Shown here one piece after another: positions 1 to 11,975 of a stretch of DNA of 64,000 nt. Both the position numbers and the translations under genes were made by a program. Origin of the DNA: Agapanthus africanus (Eukaryota; Streptophyta; Magnoliopsida; Asparagales; Amaryllidaceae); assembly GCA_030015575.1 (NCBI GenBank), contig JASDDO010000026.1, positions 196,255,739-196,319,738 on the forward strand. The letters run 5' to 3'. Position 1 is the stretch's first letter, and the number at the start of each line of letters is the position of its first letter. The notes under the pieces were generated by a model. It worked only from the letters and a program-made list of their open reading frames with translations. It searched no databases and was not told the DNA's origin.

Positions 1-3000
1 GCCCGTTTGTAAAACTATTGTGTTCGAGAAATAGCCTCAGTGAGTGGATCCGCCCTGATGTTTCTTTCTATGTCTCTCTTAATCTCAAATTCACGGAGAA
101 AGCCATCTCCCGAATTGAGTAATACCTGTCTTAGAATATGTCTGGATATCTGATAGGACCTAGTTCATAAATGAACTCTAAATCCAAACTTCTTAGAATG
201 TATTGACAACTGAAACTAATCAGTGTCCAGCACCATGCCTCCCACAGTTTCCTCTTGGACCACCTGTCCATAATACTGTCTCTCGTCAGAGGGAAAACTA
301 TAACTCTGACAATCATTCTGTCATCCATGTCACCTTTGAAGCCTGGAATGATAACCGTCTCGCGAAGGAGGCTGCCGTAATCAAATCCTTAGAACATGCA
401 CTTATGTTCTGAAATTGCTTCCTTATGTTTCTTCAGGATTGGATTAATATAAACTTATCGCATCTAGTGCAAAAACAACATCTGGTGTGGTACTTGACAT
501 CTCATGATTGACTCAATTGCCTAAGCAAGTAATCTGCCAATCATGCACATCCCTCTCCCCTTTAGTCTGTAAGACACCTTTAGAGAGGGTGACTCCATCA
601 TCTGCAGGTACACCACCATGCCAGGAGTCATCTATCCTAAATACCTTTAGAATATTGTCAAAGTACCCACATTGGGAAACTACCCAAATCTAGATCTAAA
701 ACCATAGATCTAGTAACCAGAATGTCTGATATTATATTCATATCCTGTCTGGAGAAACAACTGTGTGATGACCACAGTACAACCGATCGTAGTATAGGAA
801 TTTTACTTCCTACTCTGTGTATGTCATCCAAATACCAGGACATCACACCCTACTACCTTGTCAACAGATCCATCCCCTATTCTGATGAAGTCAAAGCCAT
901 GACTGTCACATCAATATTAGATGATCTATCTCCGCTATATCTGCTCTAGTCTATAAATAAACATAAGCTACTTGCCCACTATGCTTCCGCTGCTCCCACT
1001 GACTACGACAACCCTCTGGCAGAATAATATATACATGCACTTCTAAAGCTAGTTTAGAACGACGCTATACTTAACCTCCTGCCGGGTCTCATAGCCTGGA
1101 ACAATAGTAGTGTCAAGTCTGGGTAAACAACAACCTCCCTGTCACCGTCCTTGAGGCTACCGGAGTACCTCTCGGGTGTCTGAGGTTACCCACCATATCT
1201 GGGGAGTGGCTAATGGAATGTCAAACCTGATTGAATGTTTAGGTCCTACTAAATTTTCCGTAATCGTTTGCGGTTCTGGAATCACTTCTAGTTCTACCAT
1301 ACTCCCACTACTGTTTTCTGAAAAAATCCATTTTACTAAAACTGTGGCGAGTCAAGAACAATATCACTATTGATCTTCTAGATGGTAGAAAGTCAACCCT
1401 CGATGTAGCCTGGGTCAACCCGCAAACAGCCATTACAGAAACGTGCCCTGAGTTGTCCAGAGTCTGGTTTTAAGCATAAGCTGGACAACTCCCCGTACCT
1501 TAACATCGTTAAGATATGAACTATTCTATATCCAATATAGAAACGTTAGCACTTATTTAATTGGAACCAGATTCAAATCATGCAACTGTCTCCAGTGCAT
1601 ATCAACTTAATGGAGAGAGGCCTGATCAGCATTACTCAACTTAGGAATGCTTCCAATTATGAGTAACCTGAAAGAGAAACAAGTTTCTCAAAACCATTAC
1701 TATCAACTGAATACCAATCATAAGTATCTACATCTTCGATCTCTTTGAAGAATCCCGATACTTGCGACACCTGGTTCTCTACTTTATTCTTATACCCATA
1801 ACTTCTCAAAACTTAGACCTTGTATTTCTACGAAACACTTGTCTAAAAACTAGAGAAGTCATAAGTAAACAGAACATAGTACGAGGATCAACCCCTTTGT
1901 CCTGATGGACACTGAACAACATACAATACTCTGTATAAGTTCGCTGAGTTGAATAACTCAAAACCTGTGCATCGTAGGTTGAAAACTGTACTTATGGTTA
2001 AGAACTACTCCGTTGTTCAATGCTCCTTACCCAATCGTCAACTGATATAGCTAAATGTCACAGACATAATTTCAAAAAGTTATATCTCACTTTATAAAAA
2101 TAAACGTACAGATATATGATTTTGAAATTGGTGCACAACAACGGATACTCAAAACCAAATACATACCGTCCGGCAAAAACTCAGGCGACTTCCTCAAATA
2201 TCACCAATTACAACGAATTCCGATATAATGAGGATGATCACCATATTCCCAATAACCTACTCCCACTCATCATCTGTAAAACCATACAGATGTGAGAATC
2301 ATACCCGGTAAATACATACCCTGAAGTAAGTATCTAATCGGGAAATCAGTTTTCCTAAAACAATGCACTGAAACATGAAAATGTTTCGTAGGGGTATCCT
2401 GGTATTCCTAGCAATGCCTCTTCCATAATTTAATTCATGACTATAACCGTATATTTCTTTGCCATCTCTCCAAATCCCTTTATTTGTCTTTAGTCATTAC
2501 CTTCTGTACACCATCGTTGGGCTAAATGGTTTTCTTCCTTCCCTACCGTTCGGCACCAGCCTATGGTTTGGAAGAAGACTATCGAGTAAGCATAATAGGT
2601 GCACTCTCCTAAACCAAGGAGTACTCGCAACTTGAGAGAAGATGATGATAAAAGAAAACTGAATAATACCTTATTCTATTTCTCCCGAACTGGGGAAGAA
2701 AGCAAAGGTGAAAATAGGAGTGGCGATGAAGTACGCGGTTTGGTCGTGAATGATAACAGTCGCAATTTACTTTGCTCTCTTTCTAATCCCTTTATTTTTT
2801 CTTTTAGTTATTACCTTCTGTACACCCTACTTAGGCTAATTGGTTTTCTTCATTCCCTACCTTTCGGCACCTGCCTATGGTTTGGAATAAGACTATCCAA
2901 TAAGCGTAATAGGTGTACTCTCCTAAACTAAGGAGCCCTCGCAACCTGAGAGAAGGTGATAGTAAAAGACAACTGAATAAACCAATTCTATTTCTCCTGA

Positions 3001-3229
3001 ACCTGGATCCATCCTCGAAGAAGTCCTTTCGAGTTCGTATATAACCATACGATAGATCTATCCAATGGAAGTGGATATCCGTAGTAATACGAGGTGTTCT
3101 GAGAAATGCAAAGTGTAAAAAGAAGGAGCGGCAATGACTTATGCAACTCGTACAATCTAAAAGCCAATATTTTAAGAAGGTTCGGTCAACTTGGTCACTG
3201 AGTCATAATCTAGGGTCGGTCAAAGGTCG
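1..3229 (-). pseudogene. Decayed copia gag-pol of element C (left copy)
   Basis: Recognised by nucleotide similarity to the intact frame of element A. About 1-470 matches the RNase H end (block at 38-56, CCTCAGTGAGTGGATCC). 480-960 matches reverse transcriptase around YVDD, 1080-1400 the integrase-RT linker, 1440-2200 integrase, and about 2230-2350 the protease region. Frames are broken throughout and no open frame exceeds about 110 residues. Upstream of the protease the usual capsid-coding stretch is not recognisable; near 3190 a short Leu-Thr-Glu-Pro coding remnant just after the splice-acceptor-like site resembles the truncated gag start seen in elements D and E. Non-functional. Confidence 0.75.
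2461..3010 (-). repeat. Tandem duplication (about 310 bp) inside element C left copy
   Basis: Two diverged direct copies, the first starting about 2461 and the second about 2771. Both contain TTACCTTCTGTACACC (2498 and 2811), then CGGCACC, TATGGTTTGGAA, TACTCTCCTAAAC-type blocks. The right C copy has a single version (about 10440-10640), so the duplication arose after the two copies separated or was lost from the other. It lies between the gag start remnant and protease. Confidence 0.75.
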
Positions 3230-3255
3230 CTGCCAAAGAGAGAGAGAAAAGAAAC
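3225..3255 (-). promoter_or_regulatory. Splice-acceptor-like site before gag (element C left)
   Basis: On the minus strand a run of T and C is followed by TTTGGCAG and then GCGACC-type sequence (AG at 3230-3231). The same pyrimidine tract plus AG sits at the same place in A, B, D and E, immediately before the gag start. I infer the 3' splice site of a leader intron; the donor was not identified. Confidence 0.5.
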
Positions 3256-3532
3256 ACTCTGCGTGCACTCTAACCTAGATCAGAATGGTTATCACTTTAT
3301 CTAATCAGGAAACCTTCCACTGTACTGTCAAATTCTCCTCTAAACCTGAAAGAAGAATCAATCAGGATCTCCCGAAGAGTAAACCAACTCATCTGTGGAA
3401 ATCGGGATCCAACTCTCATCGCATGATAACGTGAAGGAATCCACTCATGTTACTCACACTCCAGAAGGTATGCGCATACTTGGCAAGTTTCAGTTTCTTT
3501 AGTAACTCCCGATATGATTTTTGCCTTATGCT

Positions 3533-3744
3533 CTTATGACCTTGGTGTTAGGTCAAAATGTCATAAGTCACGTGCCAAGTTCTACCCATCATTATCTTGT
3601 CAATTTCAACCCACCCGCACATGCCCTTGACGTTTGGCCAAAATGGCAGAACAACTGTCCCAAACCAACTTATCTATCTATGCAACAAATGAATACCCAG
3701 CAGCTACCAAACACTATGCCTTGGCGTTAGGTCAAAATACATAG
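3533..3744 (-). repeat. Three leader hairpins, element C left
   Basis: Three hairpins at 3533-3567, about 3622-3650 and 3714-3744. Plus-strand cores are TTGGTGTTAGGTCAA (3542-3556), TTGACGTTTGGCCAA (3627-3641) and TTGGCGTTAGGTCAA (3721-3735). Outer stems are CTTATGAC with GTCATAAG for the first and CTATG with CATAG for the third. Cores 1 and 3 differ by one base; core 2 resembles that of element B. The stretch 3256-5270 is otherwise non-coding leader. Confidence 0.75.
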
Positions 3745-3882
3745 CTTGAATTTTACTGAATACCCAAAAGAAATGACGGAGGGCTACGGCTGGTTTTTAG
3801 CGAAAAACCTTTAACTTAATGAACTTGATATCGCTGAAGGAACCTGATAGCTTTTTATAAAAATATAGTGACGAAAACCTTT

Positions 3883-4112
3883 GCTAAAGAGGTCACTCCC
3901 GGTGAAGGGATCTCGGCTCTTTCCTCGTGGAATGAGGTGCAGGATATTCCAACTGAACACTGCGATGCAAAGCAATTTGTAATCGACTATAGTGAAGTTA
4001 TTATCCTGACGCAAACTTCTGCCCAAAGGGTCACTCCCAGTGAAGGGATATCGGCCCTTGCCTCGTCGAATGAGGTGCAGAATATTCCAACCGAATACCA
4101 CTATACAAAACA
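3883..4112 (-). repeat. Pair of about 92-bp direct repeats in leader, element C left
   Basis: Copies at 3883-3974 and 4021-4112 share GTCACTCCC, GTGAAGGGAT, CTCGTSGAATGAGGTGC and a GATATTCC-like end. The same pair occurs in the right C copy, in D and in E, and is absent from A and B. Each copy holds short self-complementary parts (CCTC with GAGG around GTCGAAT). Confidence 0.75.
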
Positions 4113-5274
4113 AAAAAAACGTCTTTGTAATAACACTTTTTAAAACTGTTCCAATAACACCCAAATAGGTTTGTTTTCCTTTGCATTGATCAGAATCAAC
4201 GCAGTCCCATCAATTAATCACACCAGAAAAGAACGAAAATAAAATGTACGTAAATACCATCCGCATTCGTCACTGGGTCCCGTCATCACCCGTTAGGTTA
4301 CTTAACTAATGATAGAGCGGGGACTGGACTAGCGCGGGTGTAAAACATATACAACATCTACTAGTATATATACCAATATACAATAATCGCTCCAGGCATG
4401 ATAATATGCAACATTACAGAAAAGTAATAAGTATCATAGAACAATACAGATAATCTGGGATCCCCGGGTTTCACAGAGCCGCTACTGAAACCCGACGTTT
4501 CCCTGGTCGTGTGGATAGCCTGTGCAATGAAACCTAGACCCCTACGGGTGCGGCAAGTTACCCGCCAAAACCTGAAGCGAGGCAGCCCCCTACAACATAG
4601 TGAATGGACCACCCTGCACTTCACGGAATCCGGTAACTTGAGCACCCCACCTTGGGTCAACCTGTACCCCCTACGAGTGCGGCGAATAGTCTGCCAATTC
4701 TAGAGTGAGGCCCCTCTGCCTCTCAATGCCATGAGATGAGGACCGTTGCCCTCCAGAACCCGGCTATCCGTGCACTCCGTCACGGGGTAAAACCTAGTAC
4801 AGAAATGAAAAATATGTACAACGGGTAAATCGACCTCAGCACGGTCATGCCCCAAAGAATATTATACAAACAGACAGTGACGGCAGTCCACATGTTAGAC
4901 GCTCGCCCCGCAATATCAAATGTACAAATAAATCCAAACTGCACTACCATTGCACACTGCTATCCACCACGACAAATCCGCAACACCACAGCACAACACA
5001 GAACATCAACGCGAATGTCACGTTCGCAAATCTGTCTAAAAGAACTATAGCAATTAGACGCAATTTACCGCTCGAATGACATTCACGGTCGGAGATATAA
5101 TGTAAGTACTGTAAACTAACACGTTTAAATTTCGATCGACAAAACTTCCCGAAGTGGGCCCCACGTACATCTGCTGTACAGTAAAAAAATCTAGGCCTAA
5201 AGGAAATATTCCAGAAACCACAATTTACCATGAAGAACACACTGTAGAAATTTGGCTCACTGTTCCCACAAAGT

Positions 5275-5322
5275 GGCGGCGGATCCGCGGCCAAACCCTG
5301 GTTTGGGCCGTGGATCCGCGGC
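5275..5322 (-). other. GC-rich leader hairpin, element C left
   Basis: Two arms, GGCGGATCCGCGGCC (about 5278-5292) and GGCCGTGGATCCGCGGC (5306-5322), form one long inverted repeat of about 22 bp continuing through CCAAACC and GGTTTGG with almost no loop. It lies 200-250 nt downstream of the primer-binding site in sense direction, as in A, B and D. Confidence 0.7.
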
Positions 5323-5519
5323 AACACTGTGGGATCACGTGACCAAATTTCACCAGTTTGCTTCAAAAAGCCTGCACAATTTTCTGTGATCCCCAAAATA
5401 ATTTTAAGATCAGATTTAAAATCAACAAAATCTTTTGTACTGAAAATTGTAGTTTTCGAAATTCCTTTCGATCGTTATTTTAAACGCGTTAGCACAAGTT
5501 AGTAAAGCTTAATGGCGTG

Positions 5520-5531
5520 GTTCTGATACCA
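5520..5531 (-). other. Primer-binding site (initiator Met tRNA type), element C left
   Basis: The minus strand reads TGGTATCAGAAC, one base off the copia consensus TGGTATCAGAGC. It is separated by one base from the LTR that starts at 5533. Confidence 0.8.
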
Positions 5532-5532
5532 C

Positions 5533-7916
5533 GGTAAGTCTACGGTAGCGCCCCAGCCGTCAAACTGACGCCAAATGCGGAACAAAAACTTTTATACTGG
5601 CGCTATCGCATACTATAACCCGGATCTGCCATTATCGCTAAACTAACAAACTATAAAATGGGTAGAAATGTTATACCGAACGATCCGAGTCCTTCGGTCT
5701 TTAACCATCATCCCACGCTTTGTTGCGGCTGCTACGATCTCACTCGATCTCCGGTCTCCTCGACCAGGTGGCACCACGTCAACGAACTTTAAACGGGCTC
5801 CCGCCTCTGACCGAGGCAACTCGGTCATCAAGTTTGCCAAAAGAGATGACCAAGATTGATGTAGAGAATGAGTAGAACACTTTGTCTCGTTACATCCAAA
5901 GCTATGGATGAACGGTTAATGAAGTTGCCTTTTGAATGGAATGAAATGAGAAATGAGCAATCTAATTTCCATGAACAAAAACTTATCATCTTTTTAATCA
6001 ACATCCTTCATCTTTTCTCAAAGAGGGGCCGGCCATAATATAGGAGGAAGGAGGTGAGGGTAGGAGCAAAGTTGGGACCACAAAGGAAAAGATCTTAATC
6101 AAATATCTTAACAAGAACAAAAAGTATTAAAGGAAAAGAATGACTCACTTAACCTAGTCATCAATCATTTAATTCAACCAATGAATCAAGAACACCTCAC
6201 TAACTTCTAGAAGCTTCCACACTCATCACCCTCATGACTCACCCAAGTGAAGAAAAGATAAATCCGCATTAAACCGAATGTTTAATACGGGTGATAGAAA
6301 ACTGGAAACTGGCAACTTCCAAAAGCGATCCCAAAACGAATTTCAGGATAACCCCGTAACAGTATAAACATACCCGCATTTGTATTAGGACCGAATACAA
6401 ATGCAATTGAGACAAAGATATTATATCTACATAGTATAATACTCGGATCCGGCTTAAACCAAAGCCCACCAGTATTATCTGCCCGAAATATGACACGTGC
6501 GTAAACCTACATGCATTTTCCGAACCCTGTCATAAATCCATACGGCCTCTACAACGTTTCGCCTGAACTTGGGAAACTATCTGTGGGGGACTCTAATGAC
6601 TCCTCATTACCATGGCAGTGGTTTAACCACGAACTGTCAGCGGCACTAGCTGTGCGTAACGGTTGTTTATGTACTGACCTCAAGGGAAGCCGATGAGCGA
6701 ACTCATCCTGAAACCCTATTGAGCCTAACAGTGACAATATACATACAGTCCGGTCCGTTCTTCTATGAGTATCGCATATCGGGCCTAGGGGGCTAGTAAC
6801 GTCAGACCCCCAATAGCGGTATAAATCGTGTCGGAGTGTAGCCCAGAACACCCTGAGATACTACTGGAGTACCTACCAGTAAATCTCCTACCTCGGCCGA
6901 GGGTTTTGTGTAATGGCTCTCCTAGACACAGCGCGATCTCACCCCCAATACCGGGAGAGACGAATCCCCTGCCGATCCACTCACTTGCCTCCATGTGGCT
7001 CGGTACTGTACCCAAAAAAGACCTGTTTGCACGACTCCTTTGAGCCGTGGTAGGGTAGAAATCAAAGCATAGTGGGAACTCACACGAGACAAATGACGAC
7101 CTCAGGTCGATGAACTAACCTGTACACATGTCATCAGGGAACTGCCATCTGACGCTAGGTATAATACCAACTAGCAGGTTCCCGACGAGTCCTGTCCGGT
7201 GTATTCATAACCCAATGAGCACCTGTATACATGTTAGGTGATCCAACTGACACCAGTGGCTTGTGAGACCGGCCACCACCCCTCGTCGGGGTCTCAACTG
7301 TATACACTAGTCTACTCCGGAGTATCGATGCCCTGTCTTGAAACTCCCACGACTAGGGACCAAAATTAAGGATGTGCTTATAGACTACCCAACTCTCACG
7401 TATATGATCGCCATCATACTGTTGGTAGTCAAGCAAAATCCTAAGGGCTCTATCAACGTGTAATAGTGATCAGTCACCTGAACCTGTACACAACTGATAA
7501 AGGCAAACCAGATAGCATACTATCATCTCGAGTAAGACTGTCCTACCGGTATAGGTCCTCCTCAATCATTGCAATCACATACCTACGATCCAATAATTGA
7601 CTTTGAGGGCACTATATCCAACAGTCTCGACATTCCCTCGACTAGGTACATTTAAGGATTTACTTATAGACTACCCAGTTCTTACAAGTGTGATCTCCAT
7701 AATAACCCTGGTAGTCAAGAAAGAATCCTATGAGCTCTATCAACATGTAATAATGATCCATAATACCACATAATACATATATATGATGATAGAGAAGAAT
7801 CAGATAGCATACTATCATCTCGAGTAAGACAGTTCTATCCATATAGGTCTTCTCTCAATCATTATAATCGCCTGCCTACGATTACAATAATTGACTTGAG
7901 GGCACTATAGTCAACA
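5533..7916 (-). mobile_element. LTR of family C, shared by two internal regions
   Basis: About 2.38 kb. Its low-coordinate side abuts the primer-binding site of the left internal region and its high side abuts a polypurine tract belonging to the right internal region, so it is at once a 5' LTR and a 3' LTR. In sense it starts TGTTGACTATAGTGCCC and ends near CTTACC; the expected terminal CA is altered. It is similar to the unit ending at 29164 and carries the LTR block with GGCAGTGG-TTAACCAC near 6614. No coding capacity; the small open frames inside are not conserved. Confidence 0.85.
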
Positions 7917-7931
7917 ATCTCCCACTTGCAC
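7917..7931 (-). other. Polypurine tract, element C right
   Basis: The minus strand reads GTGCAAGTGGGAGAT directly before the LTR start TGTTGA. The same tract precedes the 3' LTR in A, B (one change) and E. Confidence 0.85.
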
Positions 7932-10870
7932 TTAAGGCTAAGTATTGCGATGTCACATCTCACAGCCCGTGTGCTATCGATCACCTAACTTTTTTACTAA
8001 TCAGTTTTGTAAGGCATGCTTGCGAAATATTTGCGTTTGAGAAATAGCCTCAGTGAGTGGATCCACTCCAATGTTTCTATCTTTATCTCTCTATATCTCA
8101 ACTTCGCATAGAACGACTATCTCCCGAAATGAGCGATACATGTCGTAGAACCTGTCTAGATATCTGTTGGGACCATGTTCATAAATGAACATCCAAATCC
8201 AACCAACTAATTAGGCCATCTTCATTTGCTGATGTAATCAGCACCCACCGCTATGACCACCTCAGTATTCTACTTGGAAATCTATACAACATATTGCACC
8301 TCAAAAGATAGCAAACTGTTACCTCTGACGACCACTCTGTCATCCAGGTCACCTTGGAAGCTTGAATTAATAACCGCCTCCTTAAGAAGGCTGTCGTTAC
8401 TATATACCAAGAACATGCTCTTATATTCATAACTGCTTTCCAATATTTCTCCAGGAGTGGATTAATATATGCTTATTGCAGCTAGTGCAAAAGCAATATC
8501 TGGTATGGTACTTGACATCTCATGATTAACTCAATTGCCTAGGCAAGTGATATGTCAATCATGCAAATTCCTCTCCTTATCAGTCTAAAAGACATCTTTT
8601 TACAGAGTGTGATTTCATCACCTGCGGGTACACCACCATGTCAGGAGTCATCCATCCCAAAATACTTTAGAATAGTGTCAAAGTACCTAAATTAGGATAC
8701 TCTGATATTTTGTCCAGAATCGCTGATATTTTATCCAGATTATATGTACAGAAATATCTTGTAACAACCACAATATAACTGATCGTATTATAGGAGCATC
8801 ACTTACTATAAGGAGCACGCAATCAAAATATCAGTACATCACTCCCTACTACCTTCTTACCACATCCATCTGTTGTTCTGATGAAGTCAAATTCTATGAC
8901 TGTCACATAAAAAATAGATGATTTATCTCCGCTAAACTTGCTTTAGTCTATAAATAGACATAAGCTACTTTCCCACCACGCTTCTGCTACTCCCACTGAC
9001 TACAACAACCCTCTAGCACAGTTATATATACGTGCACTTCTAATGTTGATTTAGAACGACGTCGTAGTCATCCACCTGCCAGATCTTATAGTCTAGGACA
9101 GCAGTAGTGGCAAACTTGGGTCATCAAAACCTCTCTGTCACCGTCTTTAAGGAGACTGAAGTATCTCTCGGGTGGATGAGGTTACCCACCAAATCTGCGG
9201 AGTGGCAATGGATTGTCGAATCCAATTTAATCCTTAAGTTCTACTAAATTTTCAGTAACCGTTTGTGCTTCTGGAATCACTTCCTCCCACTAATATTTTC
9301 TGAAAAGAATTCATTTTACTAAAAAGGTGGCGAGTCAAGAACAATATAAAAATTGATCCTGCAAATGGTAGAATGTTAACCCTTGTCAAAGCCCGAGATA
9401 ACCCACAAACTGCTATTACAGAAACATGCATTGAGTTTATCCAGATTCTAGTTTTAAGCATAGCCGGACAACTCTATATACCTTAACATCATTAAGATAT
9501 GAATCCACTCTATATGTAATATACAAAAAAAATCACTAATTTAATTAGAACCAGATTAAAATATCATGCAGCTATTTCCTATGCATATCGACTAAATAGA
9601 AGAATGCCATGCAACATTACTCATCAAGAAGCGCACCCACGTATGAGTAACCTGAGAGAGAAGAAAATTCTCAAATATATTACTTATGACGGAACACCTA
9701 GTATAAGTATCTACATCTTCGATTGTCTCAAAGAGTCCTGATACTTGCAACGTATGGTTCTCTACTTTATTCTTATACCTATAACTTCTCAAAATTTTGG
9801 ACCTTATATTTCAACGAAACGCGTGTCTAAAACCAGAGAAGTCACAAGTAAACGGAATATAGTACGAGTACCAAACCCTTGTCCTAATGGACATTAGATA
9901 ATATATAATATTTTGTATAAGTCCCTTGAGTTTAATAACTCGAACCATGTATGTCGTAGGTTGAAAACTGTATTATGGTTAAGAAGAATTACACCGTTAT
10001 TGAATGCACATTACCTAATCATCAACTGATAAAGGTAGATGTCATAAACATAATTTCAAAAAGTTATATCTAACTTTATAAAATAAACGTATAGATATAT
10101 CAGTTTGAAATTGGTGCATAACAACGGATATTCAAAACCAAAAATTTGTCGTTAGGCAAAATTCTGGTGATTTCCTCAAATATCACCAATTACAAAGAAT
10201 TTTAATATTGAGGATCTAATCACCCAATTCCTAATATTCTACTCCTACTCGGCATCTGTAATGCCATACATATGTGAGAATCAGGTATGGTAAATACATA
10301 CCCTGGAGTCAGAATCTAATTGGGAAAGCAGTTTTCAATTAACACCGTACAGTTAAACCGAAACATGAAATTGTTTCGAGGGGGTGCCGGGTATTCCTAG
10401 TATACCATTTCTATTATCCAGATTCATGACAGTTGGTCACAATTTTCTTTGCCCTCACTTCAATCTCTTTATGTCTATACATCTTACCTTCTGTACACCA
10501 TACTTAGGTTAATTGGATTGCTTCCTTCCCTACCTTTCGGCACCTGCCTAATGTTTGGAAAAAGACTATCTAATAAGTGTAATAGGTGTACTCTCCTAAT
10601 ACTAGGAGCCCTCGCAACGTGAGAGAAATTAAAGAGAAAAGAAAACTGGATAATCCTATTCAATTTTCCCAAAACTGGAATCCATCTTCGAACTGAAACA
10701 AGTTTCTTCGAGTTCATAGGTAACTATACGATGGCTACCCAAACAATATGGATCTTCGTAATGGTATGGAGTGTTCTGGAGAAATGCAAAGGTAATGTAG
10801 GAGTGGTAGGGATATATGCGACTTTTTCGTGAATCATGACAATTCAAAAGCCAAAGTGTGTAAGAAGGTT
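7932..10870 (-). pseudogene. Decayed copia gag-pol of element C (right copy)
   Basis: Similarity to element A on the minus strand: 8020-8450 RNase H, 8460-9000 reverse transcriptase, 9000-9260 integrase-RT linker, 9280-9900 integrase, 9900-10320 integrase zinc-binding part and protease (histidine-cysteine-rich protease remnant about 10255-10310). About 10330-10840 is the spacer that is duplicated in the left copy. A short gag-start remnant with Leu-Thr-Glu-Pro lies near 10870-10890. All frames are broken by many stops and small indels. The acceptor-like site before gag is also mutated here. Non-functional. Confidence 0.75.
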
Positions 10871-11386
10871 CGGTTAACTTGGTTCATGAGTTTTAGTTTA
10901 AGGTAAGTCATAGTCACAAACCAGAGAGAGAAAAGAAACACGCAGCGTGCACTCTAACCTAGATTTGATTGGTTAATCACTTTATCTAATCTGGATGGCT
11001 CCCACTGTTTCCTCGAATTTTCCTTCAAACCCTAAAATGAGAATTAGTTGGGGATCATATAACACCTTGCAAGTTTTCTAACCGTTTAGCCGGGTCAGTG
11101 TTGGTACTCCGAGGGAGGTCCCCCTTACTTTTTCATGGACCTAATTAAATAACCCCATTTCCATAAAAGCATAAGCTCGTTAACACTTTCTAGACACCTA
11201 ATAGGATAGCTAATTGTTAAGTGAAAATCTCCCGAGGAGTAATACCTACTCATCAGTGGGAATCGGGACCCAACTATCATCGCATGATAACTTGATGGAA
11301 GCTACTCAAGTCGTCACACTCCAGATGGTATGCGCATGCCTGGCAAGTTTCCCTTATATTTGAAACTCCCGATATGGTTTTTGCCC

Positions 11387-11604
11387 CTAGGACCCAAGTG
11401 ACCTTGACTAAAGATCAAAATGCCAAAGGGTCCTAGTCAAGTTCTACCCGTCACTATCTTGATTGTATTAAACCCACCGTCATGACACCTGACTAAAGAT
11501 CAAAACTATTATACAACTATTCTAACCAATCGCATCACCATGCAGCAGAAAAGTATTATAGAGCTACCGAACACTACCCCTCGACTAAAGATCGACATAC
11601 GTAG
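11387..11604 (-). repeat. Three leader hairpins, element C right
   Basis: Plus-strand cores are TTGACTAAAGATCAA (11404-11418), CTGACTAAAGATCAA (11489-11503) and TCGACTAAAGATCGA (11581-11595), all sharing CTAAAGAT inside. Hairpin 1 has a perfect 9-bp outer stem CTAGGACCC (11387-11395) with GGGTCCTAG (11428-11436), where A, B and the left C copy have CTTATGA-type stems. Hairpin 3 has CTAC with GTAG. The intervals 10870-11387 and 11604-11742 are non-coding leader with nothing else recognised. Confidence 0.8.
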
Positions 11605-11741
11605 CACGAATACTAAGAAATATTAATCTGAAATGACAGATGGCTATGGCCGTTTTTTGGCGAAAAAACTATTAACGTAATGAACTTGATATCTTTGAAA
11701 GAACCGAGTAGTTTTACAAATATATAGTGGCACAAACTTTT

Positions 11742-11975
11742 ACCAATGAGGTCACTCCCTGTGAAAGGATCTAGGCTTTTTCCTCATCGAATGAGGTGCT
11801 GGATATTCCTAACTAAATACCACGATGAAAAGCAAAAGAATCGACTACAGTGAACTTATTACAATGATGCAAAATAGTGCCCAAGAGGTCACTCCCCGTG
11901 AAGGGATCTAGGCTCTTGGCTCGTCGGATGAGATGCTGGATATTCCTGACCGAATACCACTGTGCAAAGCAAAAG
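11742..11975 (-). repeat. Pair of about 92-bp direct repeats in leader, element C right
   Basis: Copies at 11742-11836 and 11880-11975 share GAGGTCACTCCC, GTGAA-GGATCTAGGCT and GGATATTCCT. They are orthologous to the pairs in C left, D and E. The T1 insertion lies 12 bp beyond the second copy. Confidence 0.75.

Larger units (their letters stand above)
1..5532 (-). mobile_element. Copia element C, left internal region (3' end outside window)
   Basis: Minus-strand internal region of an old Ty1/copia element. Read on the minus strand it runs from a primer-binding site at 5520-5531 through a long leader (about 3230-5519) into decayed pol, and is cut by the window start inside RNase H. The order leader, protease, integrase, reverse transcriptase, RNase H is that of copia. 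Its 5' LTR is the unit at 5533-7916, which also serves as the 3' LTR of the next internal region to the right, so the two copies are joined in tandem. Its 3' LTR, and so its target duplication, lie outside the window. Confidence 0.85.
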
